Positions 10,467 to 20,674 of a DNA stretch of 64,000 bases are shown here, piece by piece. The DNA is taken from positions 88,237,104 through 88,301,103 of the forward strand of contig CM019823.1 of assembly GCA_009763385.1 (NCBI GenBank), read 5' to 3'. Every line of letters begins with the position of its first letter. Position 1 is the stretch's first letter. The stretch is from Coix lacryma-jobi var. lacryma-jobi. Its lineage: Eukaryota > Streptophyta > Magnoliopsida > Poales > Poaceae. A model generated the notes under the pieces. It searched no databases and was not told the DNA's origin. It was given only the letters and a program-made list of their open reading frames with translations. The translations under genes were made by a program, and so were the position numbers.

Positions 10467-11788
10467 TAGAGTTTATCTCTACTCTTGTTAGCGACGTTAG
10501 TAAGTGTCAACAGATGTAACCCAACCACGCAAACAGCCAGCTTGGGGGAGGACCCCCGTCAAACAGGTAAGTATCACAGTCGTCGTTATTACTATCAATT
10601 TTTTAGTAATTTAAATTTGAGTTTTATCTTAGTTAATTTTCTGCTTAATTAAGTAATATATATATAATAAATAAATAGCAATAAATAAATCACTCTCATC
10701 GTAAGTCTTTTTAATGAATAAAAATAATGTATGCCATGCATTAGAGTCATCATGGGAGAACGTATGCTAGAACTAAACTTGAGACATGAGCATTAGACTA
10801 AGTAAGGGGGAAGTAAGTTTCTACTTTGACTTGAGCAAGTCAAGTTTGTGGAGTAGTTATTTTGAAAAAAAAAATGATGAAATTTAAAAACTTGCTCTAA
10901 GTACTTCTGTGGCAAAGAAAGTCCTACCAAAGCCAAATAATTTTTACTCTTAGAGTAGGAGCTTCCACTTGCTGCATGTTAGTGTTGAGCTAGTTAGACC
11001 TTTGTTGATAGACATAGTAGAGAAACTTGTCATATTTTTTAAACCAAGGAATTCACTTGCACCCACCTATATAGTGCTATTCTTACACTGAGAATACGCA
11101 CACAACATGCCTTTATTCCCATTCACTGTTAGAAATACTACATGGCAAAATATCATGCTCCATAATGAAATCTCAGGGACATGGCTATAGCATTTAAAAA
11201 AGAAAAAAAGAGCAAGTGCTCTAAAAAAGGGAGCAAGTGCTCTAGAAGGAAAGAATATTCAAAAGAGCAAGTGCTTTCATTCATAGCCATGATCCCCACA
11301 ATGAGATAAAAAGGAGAAGTGCCACGAAAGTATTAGCCACAATAAATACCACACACTTGCACATTCCTGGTCGGAACCTATGACTTGTTGCTCCTTTGCT
11401 CCATTTGTCTAACTTAGCAAAATTATGCTAGCATTGCATGCTCATTTTTATCCTACCCATTACACCCCACATAAAGTCTTAGTGAGAGGATAATTCTTCC
11501 ATTTCCACATACAAATATGAGTGATTAAGGGAGCCACAGAAGTTACTAAGCATGCTTTCTTTTGAACAAAACTTGCAAAAAAACTCCACATGTCTTGATT
11601 AGCAAAATAGGCAAGGGAAGACAAACCTTCTTTCTTGCTGGTCTTTTGTTCTAATCTTGAGGCGCAGGGAAGGCTACCAATTCCATGGTGATGAAAATAA
11701 TATGGGTATACACCACAAAAACACAGAGTTTCCAAGATTCAAGTCCATGCTTGCTCGAGGACGAGCAAGAGGTAAGCTTGGGGGAGCT
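10467..11788 (+). mobile_element. Non-coding internal region of a non-autonomous Tat/Athila-like element
   Basis: No coding domain in any frame. It opens with GACGTTAGTAAGTGTCAACA, almost the same as after the primer site at 13303. It contains three copies of GAGCAAGTGCT at about 11208-11270, and ends in CTCGAGGACGAGCAAG and a polypurine tract AAGCTTGGGGGAGC (11774-11787), the usual end of Tat-type elements. With about 1.3 kb and no gag or pol it would depend on proteins of other elements. Confidence 0.75.
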
Positions 11789-13294
11789 TGTTGATGCTCA
11801 CTAAGTGTCATATTCTTAGCATCAACAAGGTCATATAACGCAACACAAGGACCTAAAATCAACCAAAACCTTTTATAAACTAATGATTTCTACTTGTCCT
11901 TGAGTTTTGTTTGAATGTAGGCAATTGCAGGGTTTTGAGCAAAATGACCAAGAGGACCCACCAGGAGGCAAGCCCACTCACCTGGGCTCACTTTGGCCAA
12001 GGTGGGGTGGCGCCCGCCACCCCTAGCTGGCGGCCGCCAGGGGAGTGAGGCCCAAACTCCTCCCCTGCCACTTCACTGATCCAGGGGAGGCGTGCCATAC
12101 TCATTTGCATCCATTGATCACTTAGGTCGGTGCATCCAAGGGCTAAGAAGAGATGTCATGTGGATCATGACCTAATTGCCCATGTGACAGTTGTTTGGAC
12201 ATGCAACCGACCTTGGAACCGCCTCCCTGGAGCTCTTGGATGCCGTTGAAGCAATGACGGTGGATCCAACGGTCAGGGGCCTGGCGGCCGCCACCCTAGG
12301 GTGGCGCCCACCCACACTCACTCACCCCCCTGACCTCACCCTGGACTATAAGTACCCCCTAGGTCCCTTAGGCTATAATAGACCCCCGAGCTCATGATTT
12401 GTACTCAGACCTCACCTCATTAGTCCCACTCTCTTGTAAGCGAAGCTCTGGTGTGAAGTAACACTCTAGTTGAGAAACTTAGAGTGAGAGCGAGAGTGAA
12501 GAAGAGAAGAGCTGGAATTGTAATAGAGGATCTTCCAGAGTCTCTGGAATAATTCCAAGACTTTCTTCATTTATCTTAGTGTTCTTCTACTTTTAGCATT
12601 TTCTTTAAGTTCCTTACTTATTGTTCTTGTTGAGTGCTTTTGATTATAGATAACTTAGTATTTAGTTTGTATCTAGTTTGGGTTCTTCGCTGAGTAATCA
12701 GTGCTCTAGTTTTGGACGCAAGATTAGAGTAGTATATATTAGTGTAAGCGCGGTGCTTAGACTAATTATACCTTAGTTTGTGGCTAGCCCCCAGATAGTT
12801 GTGGTAGCAAACAGGTGGTGACAGCCCTGGGAGCCTTGAATTCCACCACGTAGTTGGGTTAGTTTTTAAATCATAAACCTCGTTGTGCACGTCTGAGGTA
12901 AATAGTCCAGAGGGTGTGTACGGTTCGAAGAACTAGATAAAATCTTTATTGCTAAGTTAGTTGTGTTCATAAGTGTGTAGGAAAAACATTAATCTGTTCA
13001 TCGGCCAGACCCCACCGATTTAGTTTAGTAGTAGTTAGTCTTTCTTTCTTTTTGTTTTAGTAGTAGTAGAAATCAACCCCCATTCATACATTTTGATCAA
13101 CCTTGTTAGAATCACTAGTTGTTCATAGCAGTCCTAGTGTTAGTTCTGCCAAAGTAGCTTCCCTGTGGAAATAAATACGATGCTCGGTTACTCCCGGGTG
13201 AAGTGCTACAATTGACTTATTCTGTGCGCTTGCGGAATTTACCAATAGTCATACGAATAGTTAGTTATACTTCTTAAATTAAGAAGTAGCAACA
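11789..13294 (+). repeat. Tat/Athila-like gypsy LTR, 1506 bp, second type
   Basis: Begins TGTTGATGCTCAC and ends AGTAGCAACA. Its 3' part shares GTGAAGTGCTACA and CTGTGCGCTTGCGGA with the 9124 LTR, but its 5' part is different. GC-rich exact palindromes CTGGCGGCCGCCAG (12027-12040) and CCACCCTAGGGTGG (12291-12304) lie upstream of the TATA box. Confidence 0.88.
12347..12354 (+). promoter_or_regulatory. TATA box of the 11789-13294 LTR
   Basis: TATAAGTA in the context GGACTATAAGTACCCCC, about 45 bases after the last GC palindrome. Confidence 0.6.
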
Positions 13295-13302
13295 AGCCTT
13301 TC

Positions 13303-13320
13303 TGGCACTGTTGCCGAGGA
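13303..13320 (+). other. Primer-binding site, degenerate tRNA-Asp type
   Basis: TGGCACTGTTGCCGAGGA, eight bases after the LTR end, with three differences from the tRNA-Asp complement. Only about 50 bases of internal sequence follow before the junction near 13371. Confidence 0.75.
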
Positions 13321-13370
13321 TAGATTCCATAGTCTACTCCTAGTAACGACGTTAGCAAGTGTCAACATTG

Positions 13371-13672
13371 ATGGTGTTTTGGGCATGTTATTTTGGTGAT
13401 ATCTCACCGTCAACAAGAATCCCCCACACTTAGCTCTTTGCTCGTCCTCGAGTAAAGGTCACGGATAGTAGAAGACATGATTATAACAATCTTCAAGATA
13501 TATAGCAACTTAAAGTATCATTCAAGACATACCTTATACAAGTGGGTTATGTAGTATTGTCTAACATATATCATTTAGGTGTTGTAAGATGGAACAACTC
13601 ATGGCAAATTATCTTTCCTAATTCACATCTTAGTGACTTGGAGTTTTTTCAAAGTTTTTTCATTCTCAGATT
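13371..13672 (-). mobile_element. Fragment of a minus-strand gypsy element: LTR tip and 3' internal end
   Basis: On the minus strand a polypurine tract (TGTGGGGGATTCT, about 13419-13431), preceded by CTCGAGGACGAGC, abuts TGTTGACGGTGAGATATC, an LTR start. Only about 48 bases of that LTR remain before the plus-strand element's internal sequence. The rest to 13672 is AT-rich and non-coding. Confidence 0.6.
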
Positions 13673-14110
13673 TTAAGCTAGCAAGAGAAAGCATAGCTCA
13701 TCATTCTTCCTAACCATGTCACTACAAGAGGTGCAAGGTAAAGATTCACTAGACTTCCAATGAAAAAGACCACATTTCAACCTAGTGATGGAGCATTTCA
13801 ATTTCTTGATCTTTCTACGCAAGGTATCACAAAGCTCTTCATATCTCATGTTATCATCACAACAAGCTTCAAATTGTTGGGATAAAATCCCAAGTCAAGC
13901 AGCAAGAATACCTTTCTTGGCCTTGCCAAGTTCGCGTATACGATCCTCCGTTGAATGCTCATCATCTCCTAGGAAGCCCAGCAAAGCATCCACCTAACGT
14001 TCCGCCTCAAGAGCCGTACTCCTCCTTCTTACCAAAATGTCATCCTCGATCGCATGTCCGAGACTCAAACCTAAGGACAAAGACACACTGGAAGAAGAAC
14101 TTGGTGCCAT
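13673..14110 (-). pseudogene. Short coiled-coil gag-like protein of a non-autonomous Copia element
   Basis: I read this by hand on the minus strand. ATG is at 14108-14110 (MAPSSSSS...), the frame runs about 146 codons to TAA at 13673-13675, and two internal stops interrupt it. Recognisable segments are EDRIRELGKAKKGILAA and NMRYEELCDTLRRKIKKLK, a strongly charged helical stretch with a CTSC pair near the end, like the SIRE gag extension at 4674-5387. No UBN2 or pol domain lies upstream. It sits about 130 bases from the primer site, where gag would start. I do not recognise a named family. Confidence 0.5.
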
Positions 14111-14242
14111 TTTCAAAAGCACCGTTAGTGTTAGCCAAAACACAAGCTCAACACCTCGACAAGCAAAGTCAGAAACACAACCGCTCTCAAAAGGTCGCCT
14201 TCGCGGATTCGGAACCGTTTAAGGTAGAGAGATCCTTAACTG

Positions 14243-14254
14243 GCTCCGATACCA
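14243..14254 (-). other. Primer-binding site, initiator tRNA-Met type
   Basis: Minus strand TGGTATCGGAGC..., identical to the primer site of element A over these bases, two bases from the LTR edge at 14257. The adjoining 14185-14242 resembles the leader of element A. Confidence 0.85.
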
Positions 14255-14665
14255 ATTGAAGGACCGAAAGTGCTAAAGCAAGGCGACCAGAGGGGGGTGA
14301 ATGGGAGCCTCAAAATTCTTTTCAGAAACTTTTAGCCTCTGTCCCAAAAATCAACCCCAAGAGCAAAGCCAACACGTGTGATGTCCACGACCCAAGTGAT
14401 TGGGTGGATGTTCCCTAGAAACACAGCGAGACACCACAAAAAGCTCCCTCGACCAAATCCATGCAAGTCAACTAGTGACAGGATGGACTTTGGGTAACCT
14501 CAACCTCCCTCGAGCAACGCGAGGGGGATTCAGGCTATTTTTCAAAGCGGGAAGCCCGATTTCTGTAGAGACGGAAACCGGGAATCCAACGCAAAAGCCG
14601 GAACTCAAATGCAAAGTCAAACAGACGAGCTACGGACAAAACAGCGCGAAACCAGCTGCCTCGGA

Positions 14666-15029
14666 CGCTGGGGAGCGTCCGATGTGTTCACGTCGGACGC
14701 GTCTAATGTGAACAGGACTTTCCTGGAACCTTACTGAGTTGACATCGGACGCTGCTACAGTACCAACTCAACATCCGATGCGAGCGTCCGATGTAGGGCA
14801 GGAGCGTCCGATGTGAACAGTAGCGTCCGATGCCCAGACACCTGACGCATCCGATGCAAAATGAGGGTTTCTGGAACCTCACTACATGACCATCAGACGC
14901 TGCACTGTAGCGTCCGATGCCAGCATCTGATGCCCCTTCAAAGCACAGAAATTGACACGTGGCAATGGTACGTTCAGTGCTACTCGGTCAGCGTCCGATG
15001 CCAAGAACACGAGCGTCCGATACCCCCGA
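14666..15029 (-). repeat. Array of GCGTCCGATG motifs in the LTR leader
   Basis: At least ten variants of GCGTCCGATG or its complement CATCGGACGC, at irregular 15-45-base spacing, in both orientations. They begin with TCGGACGCTGG near 14668 and end with GAGCGTCCGATACC near 15025. This position corresponds to the CGGACTGTCCG array of other copies. Confidence 0.8.
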
Positions 15030-15608
15030 AACTGAGCTGTTCTTCCGCCGATTCAACTCGATCTCCCTCAAATCAAAAGCTCCAAGGCTCAAACTTGTTG
15101 TGAGGGGTCACAAGGATGTTAGTGAGCTACTCCTAAGAGATCATGGCTCGATCCTAACTCCAAATCGATGAATCGAAAGATTTCTAGGCAAAGGAGCAAG
15201 AACGTGATCCAAAACAAAATCCGCCCGATCTACTAGCCGTGAGGAATTAGAGAAAACCCTTCGGTAGAAAGATGTCTCTCACGATGCTCTAGGAGATGGT
15301 TCAAACAGATTTGCGAATCTTCCCTCGAAACAAGAAATCTCGCGAAGATCAAAAGAGGGGAAAATGTGCAACGCGAAGAACAAATCGCAAGACAAAATAA
15401 AGCAAGAATTTGATCCTTGGATTCAACGAGCTGGATGATTGATTAAGCACTCGGTGTCGGGCTACAAGCCACTCCTTGCAACACAAAACGCGGATGGCGA
15501 AGAGCTCAAGAACAAGAGCCGGTCTCTCCTCTCACCCTAGCCTCCTCTCACCTAAACAAAATGAGAGTGACACCTGCAAGGATAGGCTGCCCTAACCAGT
15601 CCCCATCA

Positions 15609-15616
15609 TATATATA
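15609..15616 (-). promoter_or_regulatory. TATA box of the 14257-16653 LTR
   Basis: TATATATA, followed in element sense by GATGGGGACTGG. The equivalent at 57886-57893 has the same CGTGCGCC upstream context. Confidence 0.65.
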
Positions 15617-16653
15617 GGCGCACGTCCGAAGACCAAAACGCCCTCACATGAAGCACTGACCCAAATACCCCTAGGGGTAAAACTGTCCAATCCTAGTAGT
15701 TTTCATCTGACGGCCACGCGCCTTCTCATCCTTCGCTTCGCCTCGACGCAAGCTCCAGGATGCCGCCACGTGCCGTCACGTCGACCACCGCGCCTTCCTC
15801 GTGGATAGCTTCACCGCCGCGCCAGCCTCTCCACGCCGCCACGCGTCGACCGTCCTTTTGGACCTCCCCCGGTTTTGAGGCTAAAACCGAGAAACCCGTC
15901 AGCCCAGGTTTTGAGGCCCAAACCTGGTAAACCGTCCACCCCGAGTTTTGAGGCCCAAACTCAGAAACCGGCCACCCCGAGTTTTGAGGCCCAAACTCGG
16001 AAACCGTTGATTGTAGCTTTTTGAGGCTCAGCTACCGAACCCGCACCATAGACGGGATGTGGTTCTCACACCCGACCACCGGCACTGATGCCGATGCATG
16101 TCCAGCCTCCACGCCGGGCACAACGCCTTGGCCTTCCTTCTTGACTCGGCCGACAACACTTGCGCTGCATGCAAGACCGTGTCCGACCTCCGCCAAGTGC
16201 CACGACGCCATCGTCTTCATCCCGACTCGGCTGATGCATTGCACATCTCCATGTGCTCTTGCTCGCCGATGCCACGTGCCAGCTACCACAGCTGGTCCTC
16301 TGGCCCTCCGATCCGTCGGTCCAAGCCTCACGTCCGCCCTTCACTGCTCTGGGTCCATCGACATGGCACGTCCGCCGCACGGCACGCCCATCCTTCACCG
16401 CTCCCGGTCCATCAGCACGGCACGTCTCTACTTGACCTTCACCTCACCATTGACCACTGTATCCGAGCTCCACACCTGCACATCAACACAGCCAAGAGAC
16501 ACATGTTGCACACGCACACCAACACGGTAACACTCCACCACTCAACGCCACCGGTTAGTCATAAACATTAAGCGCATAGCGAGATAGTGACTCAACCAGG
16601 AAAAGCCTCAAACCTTCCTCATCAAAGTCAATCATTCATCATATATATTCTCA

Positions 16654-17553
16654 GTTTTCACAAGAAAAGCATAGTTCACTTATACTCCTCATATGGTACT
16701 CTCAAATCGCTCAATGGTGTCTGATTCCTTACCAAGGCATAACATTATTTACCTTCTTTTATTTCATCCTACTTCTAAAAGGGCTTATGTAGAGCTCAGG
16801 TAGGGATGAACATGATAGCATACTTGTATTGCATATATTGTAAAGTCAAAACAAGGATCCAAGGAGAAAAATGTCATAATCCTAGATCAAGATGTGCATG
16901 TGTGTGAAACATGGTATGTATGACATATGATACTCCTTTAGTGATATGATCTCTCTCTATTACTTATTTTTGGGACATGGCTATCATAACTTTTTATTCA
17001 TGAGCTCTAACATGCTCATCTCTTTTTTTCAATACTCTAGACCTTCATGTGTCCAATTTTTTTCTCTCCTTTTTTTCTTTTTACTTTTGCATAGCCTATG
17101 TCTCTTCTACTAATTCAAACTAGAGAGATCATTCTTTTAAAACATGGAGCATTTAATTGTGGAAATGAAAGGCATGTTTTCGCGCACTTCCAGTGTAGAA
17201 GCGGCGTGTATATGTGGAGTGTACATGATCTTGATCTTGGGAGCATGATAAATTTCTCAATGAGGGTCAACAAGGTTTGACTAAACTCAAAGCAATAATA
17301 AGCAGCATAAGAAAGTTTTGAACATGTAAGAACATGGCATTTGTCTTTGGTATGAATTTTCTCACCATTGAGGAGTATGTGGCACTATGGTTTTATGACA
17401 TTTTTATCAGAAATAAGATCTCCAAGCACTTTGAATAGAATGGGTAGGACTCCTAAGCCAGGGCTATATCACATTTGACAACAACTTAGTCAATATCATT
17501 TTCCTATCAAGATATTTCCCACAAGCATAAAGATATGTGTATGAAATGAACTT
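16654..17553 (-). mobile_element. Non-coding gypsy internal (3' UTR-like) sequence
   Basis: AT-rich, with no recognisable gene. It is similar in style to 13430-13670 and is probably the same minus-strand gypsy element, split by the 14257 Copia element. The frame at 17098-17280 has no homology I recognise. Confidence 0.45.
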
Positions 17554-19461
17554 TGAAGGACCGAGAGTGTTACCAGAAAGCGACCAGAAGGAGGGTGAAT
17601 GGGAGCTTCAAAATTTCCTTTCAGAGACTTTCAGCTACTATCCCAAGAATCACCCCAAGAGCAAACCTAGAGCTTAGATAATGTCCACGACCCTATATGT
17701 AGGGTGGAGGCTTCCAAGAAGAATAGCGGGACACTACGCGACTCTAGAAACCCAACGCAAAAACCAGAAATCAAAACCGACAACGGACGAACGAACCGCG
17801 GACGAAACTGCACAAACTCAGCAGCATCGGATGCTGGCAGCGTCCGATGCCAAAAATGCCCGACTGGACCCTTACTGGACACCCATCGGATGCTGTGAAC
17901 AGTGAACCTTCAGCATCCGATGGTTACCCTCCGGAGCGTCCGATGGTACCGTCTGTTGCTCCATAAAAACTGTCAGAACTTGACATGTGGCAACAGAGCG
18001 TCCGATTCTATTCGGGTCAGCGTCCGATGCCATGAACCCTAGCGTCCGATGCCCCCGATACAATGCTATTCTTTTGTGAATTCAACCCGATCTCCTCCGA
18101 ATCAAAAGCACTAAGGCTTAGACTTGGTATGAGGAGTTTCAAGGAGGTTAGTGAGCCATCACAAAAGAATCATGGCTCGAACCTAACTCCAAATCGATCA
18201 ATTGGATGAAATCAGGGCAAAGGGAGCAAAAACCGATCCAAGAGAAAAATCGACCGATCTACTAGCTCGTGAGGTTAGAGGTGAATTCCTACGGTAGAAA
18301 GAAGTGCCTCACGATCTAGAACAACTCTATTCAAACGGATTTGCAAAAGATGCACCGAGTAAAAAGATCGATCGACGGGAAAAGCATGGAGAAAAGCAAC
18401 CCGCGAAGAACTCAAACAAAACGTGAATCACAACCACGAATTTGCAACCGTGTGGCTACCACACGCTACAATAGTGAGATTATGGTCTCACTTCCTCAAA
18501 ATCTCAAGGACACAGAGGTATTGTTCTCTTCTATGTGGATCTCAGTTCGCTACAGCAGGGAATGGGAGAGCAGGAAAACCCTAGGAGTGAAAGAGCAAAT
18601 GACTTAGATAGATTGGGAGGTGGGTGTCTCCCCCTACTTATCCTAATTCTAATCCCACTCTACCCCTAATTATTTACAGTGCGACCCAGCCAACCCTAAG
18701 GCTATCCTAGACCAACTCGAAGATGATGCTGATCCGACGGCCACGCCCCACACAACTGGTAGTGTTGCCTCGACGCAACATCACCGATTGTCATCACGTG
18801 CCGCCACCGCTCTACTTGTCCTTTTCACGGACTCCACCCCCGGTTTTGTGGCCGAAACCAGGAAACCAGGCCTTCATGACCAACCCCCGGTTTTGAGGCC
18901 GAAACTGGGAAACCCGCAGTCCATCGCCTGAGTTTTGTGGCCCAAACTCAGAAACCCGCCAGCGCCCAGGTTTTGAGGCCCAAACCTGGAAACTGTCCTC
19001 AGCCCGAGTTTTGTGGCCCAAACTCGGCAAACCCGCAGCACACCCAGGTTTTGTGGCCCAAACCTGGAAACCGTCCACCCGGTGGTTTTTCTGTGGCTCA
19101 ACCACCAAACCAGAGCTGTAGAGGGGATGCACCACTCGTGCATCCCGTCCACCGACACGTGTCCCCAGGTCCTCGACCCAGGCAACATCATGCCCCGCAA
19201 GTCTCCGCTCGTCGCTGTCCCATGCTGTCAGCCACCACAGCTGTTCCTTAGGCCACCGGTCCCTCAGTCCAAGCCTCACGTCCGCCCTTCACCGCTCCCG
19301 GTCCGTTGGCATGGCACGTCTCTATTTGACCTTCACCTTGCCCTTGATCACTGTCTCCGTGCTCGACACCTGCACAACACAAGCCAAAGAACATGCGATC
19401 AAACCCGTTGACAATCACTCATCACTCGAGACTCGGCATACACCCATGTATCCGCAAACTT
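17549..19461 (-). mobile_element. Solo Copia LTR with target-site duplication AACTT
   Basis: LTR 17554-19456 (1903 bp) runs from TGAAGGACC to TATCCGCA on the plus strand and is flanked by AACTT on both sides (17549-17553 and 19457-19461). No internal sequence remains, the usual result of recombination between the two LTRs of one element. It carries a GCGTCCGATG array at 17827-18055 and a hairpin array at 18838-19106. Confidence 0.93.
18838..19106 (-). repeat. Array of seven covarying hairpins in LTR U3
   Basis: Units of about 36-42 bases. Exact stems include CTGAGTTT/AAACTCAG (18928-18951), CCAGGTTT/AAACCTGG (18966-18989 and 19044-19067), CCGAGTTT/AAACTCGG (19004-19027) and GGTGGTT/AACCACC (19081-19106). 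The intervening loop stays close to TGAGGCCC or TGTGGCCC, and GAAACC usually follows the stem. The array lies upstream of the promoter region, so it is also near the 3' end of the element RNA. Confidence 0.85.
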
Positions 19462-20674
19462 TATGCAGCTTCTATCTCAAAAAATGTCCTAAGCATGTCA
19501 CTTTTCAAAATTTAATCCATGTGTGGTTTTGGTTCATTTTACTTGCATGGAAACTCACCAATGTGTGGAAACATATAACAAAAAGATGAGAGGAAGTGTC
19601 AAACCTGCATTTCGAAGTGAAGCATCGGTAGTGGAGGTTGGCAGGTGGGCCCAAGGCACCATGGTGGGGTCGGCCGACCCCACCTAGTGGCCTATGGCCC
19701 GCCTAAGTGTGTCTAATCATCGTGGGACGCCTTCCTATGTTTTCTATTTTCTGTTTTGCCATCATTTGCACGTCGGCCGATGTGCCTTTGGTGGGATCTT
19801 GGAAAACAGAACCTGGTATGTTGTTCCCTTTGTTGTCCTCTACAAGTGCACCAAAACTTAGCTCAATTGGCCACCTTTGGACCGTCGGCTGACGTCCTTT
19901 GGTGGCCAAACAGGCTCAATTTTTGTGTGGAAGCGTCTTTCCCATTGTGGATCACTGTTATAGACTCAGAATTTCCATTGTTGAAAGTTTGGGGTCACTG
20001 ACCCTCACACTTCTTCCAAACAGTACCTGTCTTTTATTCAGGAACAACAAATGTGAAATACAAAAGGACCCTACTGGTGGGAGACACCAGAGAGTCAAAA
20101 TTTATTCAAAATAAATCTTGGACAAGACACATTGTAACATTTGAGAAAGGTCAAGGTTGACTTCATGTGCCATATTTATTCTTGTAACATGCTTACTAAG
20201 ATAAGAAGGATGATATGGGCATGAATGTAAAATTTGAATACATATGTTGCTATACCATGTATGTGCGAGCTTTACGCAAGCATATATGAGGGTATCAAGT
20301 GCTGGGTATGTTTTCTGGATTGGTGCATGGTGTTTAGTATCGGCCTGTATGTACTTCCGTACATATGGGCAGATGCTCAATTATTTCTATCATTGGGATT
20401 TTCTTGGGCTGAAATGAATCTTCTGCAGGTACCCTAACTACGCGATTGAATAGAACAAGTAGATAACGTATGAGAGATCGTTCTTGCCACCGACTAGAAC
20501 GTTAGGACTTACGAGTCATTATTAGTGAGTGAGAACATAAGTACGATCATGCATCATGTTTATGTTCTTGCACTTGCATTACCTCCCCTTAATTAAAAGT
20601 TGTCTCTCTTCTTATAAAATTTGCCAACTTAAATATGTGTCTCACGAGAGTTCGAAACCCTTTTGTTTCTACAG
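19457..20674 (+). other. Non-coding region upstream of the H3-tail-like frame
   Basis: No gene recognised. A possible LTR start TGTCAAACC lies near 19597, but no matching end or primer site was found. It contains the exact palindrome described at 19663-19684. The last bases TTTTGTTTCTACAG before the ATG at 20675 look like a splice acceptor. Confidence 0.5.
19663..19684. repeat. 22-bp perfect palindrome
   Basis: Arms GGTGGGGTCGG and CCGACCCCACC meet without a spacer. GC-rich inverted repeats of similar build occur upstream of TATA boxes in the gypsy LTRs at 9399-9420 and 29631-29653. Confidence 0.85.

Larger units (their letters stand above)
14257..16653 (-). repeat. Copia 5' LTR (subfamily B), 2397 bp
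   Basis: Element-sense ends are TGAGAATATATATGATG and CGGTCCTTCA. U3 has a hairpin array at 15868-16036; a TATA box lies at 15609-15616; GCGTCCGATG motifs follow at 14666-15029. The outer about 250 bases (16400-16653) match 58740-58968 and not the subfamily A ends. A primer site on its left marks it as a 5' LTR; the matching 3' LTR was not found. Confidence 0.9.

Noticed and set aside
18838..19106. CRISPR-like regular spacing of repeats
   Set aside because: The constant part is the middle and the changing part is paired arms, not unique spacers between identical repeats; and the DNA is plant.
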